Source of the DNA: JAKACA01 sp050010115
GTDB taxonomy: Bacteria; Actinomycetota; Acidimicrobiia; Acidimicrobiales; Bog-793
DNA length: 64,000 bases
Direction of reading: 5' to 3'
Assembly: GCA_050010115.1 (NCBI GenBank)
Contig: JBEKLQ010000002.1
Span: forward strand, 66,192 to 130,191
In this document: positions 13,762-21,500 of the stretch, piece by piece
How positions within the stretch are numbered: the first letter of the stretch is position 1
Layout of the letters: every line of letters starts with the position of its first letter
Notes under the pieces: generated by a model
Told to the model about the DNA's origin: nothing
The model's input: only the letters and a program-made list of their open reading frames with translations
The model's database searches: none
Translations under genes and position numbers: made by a program

Positions 13762-14919
13762 TCAAGCCGTGAATTGCTCGACAGCGGCCACGAACTGCGA
13801 TGGATCCTCGAACATCGACCCATAGCCGGCACTCGGGAGCACGGCCGCCTTCGCCCCAGCGATCGCACGCACCAGCAGCGCCCCGTCCGGGACCGGGCAC
13901 ACGGTGTCTTCGCTTCCGTAGACCACGAGCGTCGGCACGGTCACAGCCGAGAGCCCCCCGGCGAACGCCGGCCCCGACCAGATGTACCGCTCGAGTGCGG
14001 CTTCCTCGGCGATACCGGCCTGGGTCACGTTGTCGGGCACCCCGGACGAGAGCGCGGACAGCCACGCTGACCCGGCTGTGGTCGATCCGGTGAACAGGCT
14101 CGGAGCGAGCGATGAAGGAGTCGCCCAGCGCGACGAGAAGAGCGCCGACGTGGACGGGGCCGGAGCCCTGGCAGCAGAGCCCCCCGCGGAAGTGTCCACA
14201 AGGACCAGTGCACCCACGCTTGCCGGGTGACGCTCGGCTAGGGCCAGCGCGATGTCGCCGCCGAGCCCCCAGCCGAGAACGGTCGGGTGCGAAAGCGAGA
14301 GCGCTTGGACGAGACCAGCTGTCTCGTCGGCAAGCCAGTCGAGCGTGACCGGCTCGGTCGCCGGCTGTGAGTAACCGATCCCGGGCAGGTCGAACATGGT
14401 CACCCGGTAATGCTGCGCCAGCAGCGCGACCAAGCTCGGCTGCCACCAGGCCATCGAGCCATCCTGGCCCATGATCAGCAGTAGGTCCGGACCCGACCCG
14501 AAGCGTCGGAATGCGACGTGCTCAAGGCGCACGTACCCGGGCGCGCCGGGGACTGGCACCGGAGCCGTCAAGCGCCCATCGGGGATGGCGACGATCGGAA
14601 CTCGCTTCGCCAGGCCGAGAAACGAGTCGCTCCCGCCGGCCAACGTCCCACCCACCGGCACTGGCGTGGGGAGCGCGACGGTGGTCGTCGTAGTCGACCC
14701 GTTCGGTGCCGTCGTTGACGCTGACGGCTGGGTCGATGACCGGCCGGGACCGGAGCCGTGATGCGGAGCGGCGCTTGCCGTGCACGAGCTGAGGCCGGCG
14801 GCGGCAAGGACGATCACGCCCAGCAGGAGCGGCGACGACGCCCGTCTCGTGGCGCCCGCCTTGGCTGTGGCATCGTGTCGGCGGCGCCGGGCACTCCAGC
14901 CCGAATGAGCGCCGGTCAC
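13762..14919 (-). CDS. lipoprotein with alpha/beta-hydrolase fold lacking catalytic Ser and His
   Basis: 385 residues from the GTG at 14919. A cationic N-terminus leads into a hydrophobic stretch and a lipobox (GLSS-C, Cys46), then a Ser/Thr/Pro-rich linker (~47-95) and an alpha/beta-hydrolase domain. The nucleophile elbow reads VLGWGLGGDIAL: the expected Ser is Gly218, with codon GGG clear in the DNA. The catalytic Asp is plausible (GSEDTVCP, D338). The expected His in the LPSAGH-type segment is Tyr366 (LPSAGYGSMFEDP). This should therefore be a membrane-anchored, catalytically inactive binding protein. The open frame continues upstream but only as overlap with the SDR gene. It is 24 nt downstream of the serine hydrolase promoter region but read separately. 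Confidence 0.78.
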   Translation of the reverse strand: MTGAHSGWSARRRRHDATAKAGATRRASSPLLLGVIVLAAAGLSSCTASAAPHHGSGPGRSSTQPSASTTAPNGSTTTTTVALPTPVPVGGTLAGGSDSFLGLAKRVPIVAIPDGRLTAPVPVPGAPGYVRLEHVAFRRFGSGPDLLLIMGQDGSMAWWQPSLVALLAQHYRVTMFDLPGIGYSQPATEPVTLDWLADETAGLVQALSLSHPTVLGWGLGGDIALALAERHPASVGALVLVDTSAGGSAARAPAPSTSALFSSRWATPSSLAPSLFTGSTTAGSAWLSALSSGVPDNVTQAGIAEEAALERYIWSGPAFAGGLSAVTVPTLVVYGSEDTVCPVPDGALLVRAIAGAKAAVLPSAGYGSMFEDPSQFVAAVEQFTA

Positions 14920-14946
14920 ACCGTTCGACGAGATAGGGGCATTCGA

Positions 14947-15852
14947 GTGGGCAGCTTGGACGGCAAGGTCGCGATCGTCACCGGAGCGGCCCGTGGGATC
15001 GGGAAGGCAGAGGCACTCACACTGGCGGGCGAAGGGGCTGCCGTCGTCGTGAACGACCTCGGTGCTGACCTCGCCGGCAAGGCGCAGGAGCAGTCCGGAG
15101 CGGCCGAGGTTGTGGCCCTCATCGTCGAGGCCGGGGGACGGGCGGTCACCAATGGCGATGACGTCGCGAGCTACGCCGGCGCCGAGCGCATCGTGGCCGG
15201 CGCCCTCGACAACTTCGGACGCCTGGACATCCTCGTCAACAACGCCGGGATCCTCCGGGACCGCATGTCCTTCAACATGCCGGAAGAGGATTTCGATGAC
15301 GTGGTACGCGTCCATTTGAAGGGGCACTTCTCCATGGCGCGCACCGCCGGCGCCTACTGGCGCCAGCGGCACAAGGCCGGCGAAGAAGTAGCCGGAAGGA
15401 TCGTGAACACCACGAGCGAGGCCGGACTGTTCGGGAGCGCCGGCCAAGCCAATTACGCGGCGGCCAAAGGCGCCATCGCCACGCTCACGATCACGCTGGC
15501 GAGGGAGTACGAGCGCTTCGGTGTCACCGTGAACGCGATCGCGCCACGGGCCAGGACCCGGATGACGACGTCGGCTCTCGGATCGCTCGAGGCGGAACCA
15601 GGGACGTTTGACTCGTGGGCTCCGGAGAATGTCGCCCCCATCGTGGCGTGGCTCGCGGGCGACGCCGCCGCTTCGATCAGCGGCCAGTTCTTCGTCGTGT
15701 GGGGAGGCGCGGTTCACCTGGTTGCCCCCTACCAGCCGGTGAGCAGCCTCAGCCGTGATCGGGCCTGGACCGTCGCTGAGCTCACCGAACATCAGGGCGA
15801 GCTGTTCGGGGACCGGTCCAGTTGGGTGCCCACCTTCCCATTTGGTGCCTGA
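14947..15852 (+). CDS. short-chain dehydrogenase/reductase (3-hydroxyacyl-CoA dehydrogenase type)
   Basis: 301 residues from the GTG at 14947, chosen because AGGGG lies 7 nt upstream. The cofactor motif TGAARGIG, then NNAG and the catalytic NYAAAK are present. Loop sequences such as VVVNDLGAD and AGGRAVTNGDDV are typical of the dehydrogenase domain of MFE-2-like multifunctional beta-oxidation enzymes, which oxidise 3-hydroxyacyl-CoAs. The C-terminus is longer than a minimal SDR. It is divergent from the hydrolase-fold lipoprotein with only 27 bp between start codons, so their promoters must overlap or lie within each other's coding ends. Confidence 0.85.
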   Translation: MGSLDGKVAIVTGAARGIGKAEALTLAGEGAAVVVNDLGADLAGKAQEQSGAAEVVALIVEAGGRAVTNGDDVASYAGAERIVAGALDNFGRLDILVNNAGILRDRMSFNMPEEDFDDVVRVHLKGHFSMARTAGAYWRQRHKAGEEVAGRIVNTTSEAGLFGSAGQANYAAAKGAIATLTITLAREYERFGVTVNAIAPRARTRMTTSALGSLEAEPGTFDSWAPENVAPIVAWLAGDAAASISGQFFVVWGGAVHLVAPYQPVSSLSRDRAWTVAELTEHQGELFGDRSSWVPTFPFGA

Positions 15853-15896
15853 GCCCCAGCCGGCTGCGGCCCCGACAACGCCTCTGGTGGGTCGGC

Positions 15897-16997
15897 TCAC
15901 GGCGCTGAGGTGGGCTCAGGGTGCTTCCAGCGGATCCTCGCCAACCGCTTCGGGGATACGAAGCCGTTGTCCGCGAACCATCGCGCGGACCGCACGAGCG
16001 CCTCGCGGGCCGGTCGCGAGCGGTACCCGAGCTCGCTCCTCGCGCGGTCGTCGGAGTAGATCATCCGCGTCGTCGCCATACGGGTACCCTCGAGCGGGAC
16101 CGACGGCGGGCGGCGGGCCACACGTCCCTCGATGAGCTCGGAGGCATAGGCTGCGCCCAGCGCCAGGCCTGCGGGGACCCGGACAACTGGGCCGGGCAAA
16201 CCAGTCTCCGCGGCCAAAGTGCCCAGGATCGCCCGGAAATGCATGTTCTCGCCGCCGAGCACGTAACTCCTGCCCTGCTGCCCCCGCTCGAGCGCAGCGA
16301 TGTGACCGACGGCGAGGTCGTCGGCGTCAACGACGTTGAGCGACGTCTCGAACCAACCGGGGATCCGGCCGTTCAGGAAGTCGAGCACGATCCGCCCGGT
16401 GGGTGTCGGGGCCCGGTCACGGGGTCCGACCGGCAACGTCGGCTGCACGAGCACGACCGGCAGTCCTTCGGCTGCAGCCCGCAACACCTCGTGCTCCGCG
16501 ACGTACTTGGAGCGTTTGTAGCTGCCGAACAGGTGCTCGATGCGTGCCCAGCTGCGCTCGTCCGCGAGGGCTCCGTCCGTCGTGCCATCGAGCCCGATCG
16601 TCCCGACGGTGCTCGTGTACACGACGCGTTCGCAGCCCGACACCCGCGCAGCGTCCAGGACATTGAGTGTCCCTCCCACGTTCACGTCATAGAACTCGTT
16701 CGGGTCCGACGACCAGAACCGATAGAGCGCGGCGATGTGGAACACGACCCTCGCGCCGTCGATGGCCTCCCGCACGGCCGGAGCGTCGCGCACGTCGGCG
16801 TTGACGCGTTCCACTGGCAGGCCGTCCACGCTCGTCTGGTCGGCGCCGGGCTGCAACACGGTCACGACGTGCACCCCGCGCTCGAGCAAGGCTCTCGTGA
16901 CAGCTGACCCGACAAAACCAGCCGCCCCTGTCACCACGACTCGGTCCCCCGCCTGCAGCGAGAGGTGTCGCGGCTGTTCGCCCTCCACAGCTGTCAC
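15897..16997 (-). CDS. NAD-dependent epimerase/dehydratase, HpnA-like
   Basis: 366 residues from a GTG at 16997; a second GTG lies 3 codons later. Extended-SDR landmarks are VVVTGAAGFVGSAV, the active-site SYKRSKYVAEHEVL (YxxxK) and PTPTGRIVLDFLNGRIPGW followed by LNVVDADDLAVGHIAALERG. This last pattern closely resembles hopanoid-associated sugar epimerase HpnA, judged from memory of the family. It lies 5 nt downstream of a class III aminotransferase on the same strand, so the two form an operon. In hopanoid producers HpnA and the aminotransferase HpnO modify the hopane side chain, but no squalene-hopene cyclase is in the window. Dihydroflavonol-reductase-like function is an alternative. Confidence 0.72.
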   Translation of the reverse strand: MTAVEGEQPRHLSLQAGDRVVVTGAAGFVGSAVTRALLERGVHVVTVLQPGADQTSVDGLPVERVNADVRDAPAVREAIDGARVVFHIAALYRFWSSDPNEFYDVNVGGTLNVLDAARVSGCERVVYTSTVGTIGLDGTTDGALADERSWARIEHLFGSYKRSKYVAEHEVLRAAAEGLPVVLVQPTLPVGPRDRAPTPTGRIVLDFLNGRIPGWFETSLNVVDADDLAVGHIAALERGQQGRSYVLGGENMHFRAILGTLAAETGLPGPVVRVPAGLALGAAYASELIEGRVARRPPSVPLEGTRMATTRMIYSDDRARSELGYRSRPAREALVRSARWFADNGFVSPKRLARIRWKHPEPTSAP

Positions 16998-17002
16998 GGC
17001 GC

Positions 17003-18391
17003 TCAGGCGCGCTCTCGCTGCAGCGCGCTCTTGGCGAGGGTCTTACCGAACTCGAACAGCAGCGAGGAGTTCCGGTGAGCGTCACCGAGCACGTCGTCCA
17101 GAGCAGCGACGAAGTAGTCGACCTCCTCCTGGCCGCAGATGAGCGGCGGCAGGATCTTCACGATGTTGACGTTGTCGGCAGCGACTTGGGTGAGGATCCG
17201 GTGGCGCTGGAACAACGGCCCGACGATGAGCTGGGAGAAGAGCCCCTTGCGGGCGGTCTCGAGCATCTTCCAGCGGGACTTGAGCCGCAGCGACGCCGGT
17301 TCGCCGAACTCCAAGCCGATCATCAACCCTTTGCCCCTCACCTCCTTGAACAGCTCGTAGCGGTCGACGAGCGGGGCGAGTGAGTGCTCGAAGGCTTCTC
17401 CGGTCGCTTGGGCTCGCTCGACGATCTTCTCATCGTCGAGCGTCTGCAACGTGGCGAGCCCGGCCACCATCGCCAGCTGGTTGCGACCGAACGTCGTCGA
17501 GTGGACGACCGCCCGTTCCATCTTCGAGTACACCTTGTCGAAGACCTGGGCTGAGCACAGCGTTGCCCCGACCGGCACGTAGCCGCCGGACAGCGCCTTG
17601 GACACGGTGATCATGTCCGGAGCGAGCCCATAGTGCTCGTACGCCCACATCTTCCCAGTTCGCCCGAGCCCGGTCTGGACCTCGTCGGCGACGAAGAGCG
17701 TGCCGTACCGGTGACAGAGCGACTGGACACCGGACCAGTACGCGCCGTCGGCGAGATAGACGCCCTTGCCCTGGATCAGCTCGACGACGAAGGCCGCGAC
17801 GTCGCCCCGGCGGAGCTCACGCTCGAGCTGATGCAAGTCGCCGAACGGCACCGAGTCGCATCCCGGCAGCAACGGTCCGAAACCCTCCCGGAACTCCGCC
17901 CCACCGTTCAACGACAGGGCGCCGTTCGTGAGCCCGTGGAACGAGTGTTCGGCGTGCAGCACCCGCGGGCGGCGCGTGGCGTACTTCGAGAACTTGATGG
18001 CACACTCCACCGCTTCGGCACCGGAGTTCGAGAAGAAGCACCGTTCCAGCCCATCATGGGTCCTCGCGACCAGAGCCTCGGCAAGCAGGCCCGGCAGCAG
18101 CGCGCAGTCGAGCTGGGCGAGGTTCGGGAGGTCGAGGTCGATCGCGTCGGTGAGCGCCTTCTTGATCACCGGGTGGGCGCGGCCCAGGGCGAACACACCA
18201 AAGCCGGCAAGGAAGTCGAGGTATCGCTCTCCCGAACGGTCATAGAGGTAGCAACCCTCGCCGCGCTCGTAGAAGCGGTCCATGCCAAGGGTTTTCAAGA
18301 CCTTCGCTAGCTGGGGGTTCAAGAATTCCGTGTGGAGACGGAAGTTCTCGCCCCGGCGCGTGGCGATCAATTCGTGCAACTCGAAGCTCAT
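17003..18391 (-). CDS. class III PLP-dependent aminotransferase (HpnO-like)
   Basis: 462 residues. PLP-binding features are FFSNSGAEAVECAIKFSKYATRRPRVLH, the aspartate in LFVADEVQTGLGRTG and the Schiff-base lysine in DMITVSKALSGGYVPVGA. The ATG follows GGAGGCCAG. The family transfers amino groups between omega-amines, ornithine or amino alcohols and keto acids. The fold and flanking motifs resemble the aminobacteriohopanetriol aminotransferase HpnO, and pairing with a HpnA-like gene supports a lipid or side-chain-modifying role. Ornithine- or acetylornithine-type activity is the main alternative. It is divergent from the lysine 6-aminotransferase gene. Confidence 0.8.
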   Translation of the reverse strand: MSFELHELIATRRGENFRLHTEFLNPQLAKVLKTLGMDRFYERGEGCYLYDRSGERYLDFLAGFGVFALGRAHPVIKKALTDAIDLDLPNLAQLDCALLPGLLAEALVARTHDGLERCFFSNSGAEAVECAIKFSKYATRRPRVLHAEHSFHGLTNGALSLNGGAEFREGFGPLLPGCDSVPFGDLHQLERELRRGDVAAFVVELIQGKGVYLADGAYWSGVQSLCHRYGTLFVADEVQTGLGRTGKMWAYEHYGLAPDMITVSKALSGGYVPVGATLCSAQVFDKVYSKMERAVVHSTTFGRNQLAMVAGLATLQTLDDEKIVERAQATGEAFEHSLAPLVDRYELFKEVRGKGLMIGLEFGEPASLRLKSRWKMLETARKGLFSQLIVGPLFQRHRILTQVAADNVNIVKILPPLICGQEEVDYFVAALDDVLGDAHRNSSLLFEFGKTLAKSALQRERA

Positions 18392-18451
18392 CTGGCCTCC
18401 GGTTCGGTGCTGGCACGAGCGTACCGGTCAAGGCCGTGGGATCCAGGACGG

Positions 18452-18457
18452 TAGGCT
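18452..18457 (+). promoter_or_regulatory. candidate -10 hexamer TAGGCT, leaderless start of lat
   Basis: TAGGCT is followed by exactly 6 nt and then the ATG at 18464. There is no Shine-Dalgarno sequence, so a leaderless transcript is likely. Confidence 0.45.
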
Positions 18458-18463
18458 GTCGGC

Positions 18464-19867
18464 ATGTCAGCTCCCCTCCGACAAGGAGGTCGGGAGGGCC
18501 TGGACACCGGCATCGGTTCGCAAGCACGTGCCGGCCACGGCGGGCACACCGCCGCCGCTGACGTCCATGAGGTCCTCAGCCGCCACCTGCTCCTCGACGG
18601 CTTCCCGATCGTCCTCGATACTGCCAAGAGCCACGGCTCCTGGCTGGTTGACGCCCGCGATGGCACCGAGTACCTGGATTTCTACACGTTCTTCGCGTCG
18701 TCACCACTCGGGCTGAACGCTCCGGGGCTTGCTGACGACGCCGAATTCATGCGGGATCTCGCCCAGGTAGCGGCGAACAAGCCCGCCAACTCGGACTTCC
18801 AGACGACGTTCTTGGCCGACTTCGTCGAGACGTTCTCCCGCGTGCTCGGTGACCCGGCACTGCCGCACCTCTTCTTCATCGAGGGCGGTGCGCTCGCCGT
18901 CGAGAACGCCCTCAAGGTCGCGTTCGACTGGAAGTCCCGGCAGAACGAGGCGGCCGGGCGATCTCCGGAGCTGGGCACGCGGGTGATGCACCTGCAACAT
19001 GCATTCCACGGCCGGAGTGGTTACACGATGTCGCTGACGAACACGGACCCGGTGAAGGTCGACCGCTTTCCGAGATTCGACTGGCCGCGCCTCACCTCGC
19101 CGGCGATCACGTTCCCGCTCGAGGACAACCTGGCCGAGGTTGAGCGGCTGGAGGCCGCCGCGCTCTTGGAGGCGACCGCCGCGTTCGAGGCGTACCCGCA
19201 CGATGTGGCCTGCTTCATCGCCGAGCCCATCCAGTCCGAGGGCGGGGACCGGCACCTGCGGGCCGAGTTCCTTCAGGCGATGCAGGATCTGTGTCACCGC
19301 TACGAGGCGCTGTTCGTCCTCGACGAGGTGCAGACCGGTGTTGGCGTCACGGGCACGCCGTGGTGCTACCAGCAGCTCGGCCTCGAACCAGATGTCGTGG
19401 CGTTCGCCAAGAAAGTACAAGTCGGCGGTATCATGGCCGGGCGCGGCGTCGACTCCGAACCGCTCAACGTGTTCAAGGTCCCGAGCCGGATCAACTCCAC
19501 GTGGGGCGGCAACCTTACCGACATGGTGCGGTCGACGCGCCTGCTCCAGCTGATCGAGTCGACCGGTGCCATCTCCAATGCCGCCGCCGCCGGAGCACAT
19601 CTGCAGGACCGCCTGACCGAGATTGCTGAGACCATTCCGGCGATCGTCTCCAACCCACGCGGCCGGGGCCTCCTCGCCGCGATCGACCTCCCATCGAGCG
19701 CCGTTCGCGATGAGGCGCTGACGGCGCTCCGGACGAGCGGGCACGTGATCGCGTTGTCATGTGGGCCACGCTCGCTGCGATTCCGCCCGGCGCTGTCCGT
19801 CACGGCTGAGGAGATCGACCTCGGTTGTGACGCGCTTGCTCGCGTGCTGCAGAAGCTGGGGGTTTGA
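18464..19867 (+). CDS. lat: L-lysine 6-transaminase (lysine epsilon-aminotransferase)
   Basis: 467 residues. It converts L-lysine plus 2-oxoglutarate to alpha-aminoadipate 6-semialdehyde and glutamate. Motifs match the mycobacterial/actinomycete Lat family: TFFASSPLGLNAPGL, HAFHGRSGYTMSLTNTDP, LDEVQTGVGVTGTPWCYQQLG and the PLP lysine in VAFAKKVQVGGIMAG, plus RINSTWGGNLTDMVR. The N-terminus is about 30 residues longer than usual; an internal start is possible, but the TAGGCT-6-ATG arrangement supports 18464. The next gene, an aldehyde dehydrogenase starting 2 nt after the stop, would oxidise the semialdehyde to alpha-aminoadipate. Confidence 0.92.
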   Translation: MSAPLRQGGREGLDTGIGSQARAGHGGHTAAADVHEVLSRHLLLDGFPIVLDTAKSHGSWLVDARDGTEYLDFYTFFASSPLGLNAPGLADDAEFMRDLAQVAANKPANSDFQTTFLADFVETFSRVLGDPALPHLFFIEGGALAVENALKVAFDWKSRQNEAAGRSPELGTRVMHLQHAFHGRSGYTMSLTNTDPVKVDRFPRFDWPRLTSPAITFPLEDNLAEVERLEAAALLEATAAFEAYPHDVACFIAEPIQSEGGDRHLRAEFLQAMQDLCHRYEALFVLDEVQTGVGVTGTPWCYQQLGLEPDVVAFAKKVQVGGIMAGRGVDSEPLNVFKVPSRINSTWGGNLTDMVRSTRLLQLIESTGAISNAAAAGAHLQDRLTEIAETIPAIVSNPRGRGLLAAIDLPSSAVRDEALTALRTSGHVIALSCGPRSLRFRPALSVTAEEIDLGCDALARVLQKLGV

Positions 19868-19869
19868 GC

Positions 19870-21429
19870 ATGAGCCGGACCTGTTCCTCGGTCATCGCAG
19901 GCAAGGTCTCCGATGACGACCGCGGTGGGCGCCTTCAATCCACCAACCCCGCCCTGTTGACCGATGTCGTCGCGGATGTCGCCCTCGGTGATTCGGCGAC
20001 CTTCGTCGAGGCGTGCCGGACGGCCAAAGCGGCGCAGCCCTCGTGGGCAGAAGTACCGGCGCCGATCCGCGGCAGGGTCATCGCCGAGATCGGTCGCCTC
20101 GTCGAGGCAAACTCCGAGGCGCTGGCGCGGCTGGTCACGCGCGAGGTCGGCAAGCCTTACGCGGAGTCGCTCGGCGAAGTCCAGGAGATCATCGACACCT
20201 GTGACTTCTTTCTCGGCGAGGGCCGTCGGCTCTATGGCGAGACCGTGCCGTCGGAGATGCACGACAAGGCGCTGTTCACCTTCCGCGTCCCAGTGGGAGC
20301 ACTCGCCGTGGTGACCGCCGGCAACTTCCCGGTTGCAGTGCCGTCGTGGTACCTCGTACCGGGGCTCTTGTGCGGCAACACCGCCGTCTGGAAGCCGGCC
20401 GAGTACTCAGCAGCGGTCGCCACCGCCCTCTACGAACTGTTCGTGGCAGGTGGACTGCCGGAAGGCACGCTCAACCTGGTGCTCGCCGATGGACCTGCGA
20501 CGTTCTCGGGAATCGAGGCAGCGCTCTCGGAGCACGTGATCGACAAGGTCGGCTTTACCGGTTCGTCGCACGTCGGCTCGCTCATCGGCGAGCTGTGCGG
20601 GCGCCACGTCCAGTCGCCGTGCCTCGAGTTGGGCGGCAAGAACCCGATGGTGGTCATGGCCGACGCGAATCTCGATCTCGCCGTCGACGGTGCCCTCTTC
20701 TCGGGATTCGGTACCGCCGGTCAGCGATGCACCTCCCTCGGCACCGCCATCGTTCACGAGTCGATCCACGACGACTTCGTCTCCCGTCTCGTCGAGCGGC
20801 TGGAGTCGGCTGCCATCGGCGACCCTTTCGAGCAAGTGCTGTACGGCCCGATGCTCGACGAGCGGTTCGCTGACCGCTTTGACGAGTACCTGCAGGATCT
20901 GATCGCGCCGCACCATGTCCTGCTCGGCAGCTCCGCCACCGGCCGGATCACCTCGGGGAACCCGCGCCCGGGTTTCGTCGGCGATCCTGACGCAGGCGTG
21001 TTCTGCCACCCGACGATCGTCGACGGTGTCCGCCTCGGCGACGAGATCGCGAGGCACGAGACGTTCGGCCCGATGGTCGGCATCGCAGCATTCTCGGACT
21101 TCGGCGAAGCGATGGCGATCGCCAACTGCTCCGGCTACGGCCTGTCGTCCTCGATCTACACCTCGTCGCCCCAGGCGGTCTTCAAGTTCCGCCAGCGCAT
21201 CTCCGCCGGGATGGTGAGCGTCAACAACTCGACCTCGGGCGCAGAGGCACACTTGCCCTTCGGCGGTAACGGGCGATCGGGCAACGGCAGCCGGCAGAGC
21301 GGCAAGTGGGTCCTCGACCAGATGACCCGCTGGCAGTCGATGAACTGGGACTTCTCCGGGCACCTGCAAAAGGCCCAGATGGACACCGATGTTGTGAAGG
21401 CCGATCGGGGTTTCCGGCTCGAGAACTGA
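19870..21429 (+). CDS. aldehyde dehydrogenase, probable aminoadipate-semialdehyde dehydrogenase
   Basis: 519 residues from the ATG at 19870 (GGGGG 8 nt upstream; a TTG two codons earlier overlaps the lat stop). The fold is a standard NAD(P)-dependent ALDH: VVTAGNFPVAVPSWYLVPGLLCGNTAVWKPAEYS, VGFTGSSHVG, the general base Glu in LELGGKNPMVVM and the nucleophile Cys in GTAGQRCTSLG. Its position directly behind lat makes oxidation of alpha-aminoadipate 6-semialdehyde the best guess, completing the first two steps of the lysine 6-aminotransferase pathway. The short gap implies coupled translation. Confidence 0.87.
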   Translation: MSRTCSSVIAGKVSDDDRGGRLQSTNPALLTDVVADVALGDSATFVEACRTAKAAQPSWAEVPAPIRGRVIAEIGRLVEANSEALARLVTREVGKPYAESLGEVQEIIDTCDFFLGEGRRLYGETVPSEMHDKALFTFRVPVGALAVVTAGNFPVAVPSWYLVPGLLCGNTAVWKPAEYSAAVATALYELFVAGGLPEGTLNLVLADGPATFSGIEAALSEHVIDKVGFTGSSHVGSLIGELCGRHVQSPCLELGGKNPMVVMADANLDLAVDGALFSGFGTAGQRCTSLGTAIVHESIHDDFVSRLVERLESAAIGDPFEQVLYGPMLDERFADRFDEYLQDLIAPHHVLLGSSATGRITSGNPRPGFVGDPDAGVFCHPTIVDGVRLGDEIARHETFGPMVGIAAFSDFGEAMAIANCSGYGLSSSIYTSSPQAVFKFRQRISAGMVSVNNSTSGAEAHLPFGGNGRSGNGSRQSGKWVLDQMTRWQSMNWDFSGHLQKAQMDTDVVKADRGFRLEN

Positions 21430-21471
21430 GTTCTCGGCCGGGGTACTCGGCTCTTTGCACCCGGAACACCT

Positions 21472-21490
21472 CCCTCAGGCTTGATGAGGG
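21472..21490. terminator. candidate bidirectional terminator hairpin
   Basis: CCCTCA (21472-21477) and TGAGGG (21485-21490) form a perfect 6-bp stem with a 7-nt loop between two convergent genes, ALDH ending at 21429 and the ThDP enzyme ending at 21501. There is no U-run. A second dyad, GAGAACT-G-AGTTCTC, spans the ALDH stop (21421-21435). Confidence 0.4.
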
Positions 21491-21500
21491 CCGAGCCTCC

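Noticed and set aside
14920..15900. An N-terminal extension of the hydrolase-fold lipoprotein through the SDR gene
   Set aside because: It is antisense to a clear SDR; the signal peptide and lipobox place the real start near 14919.
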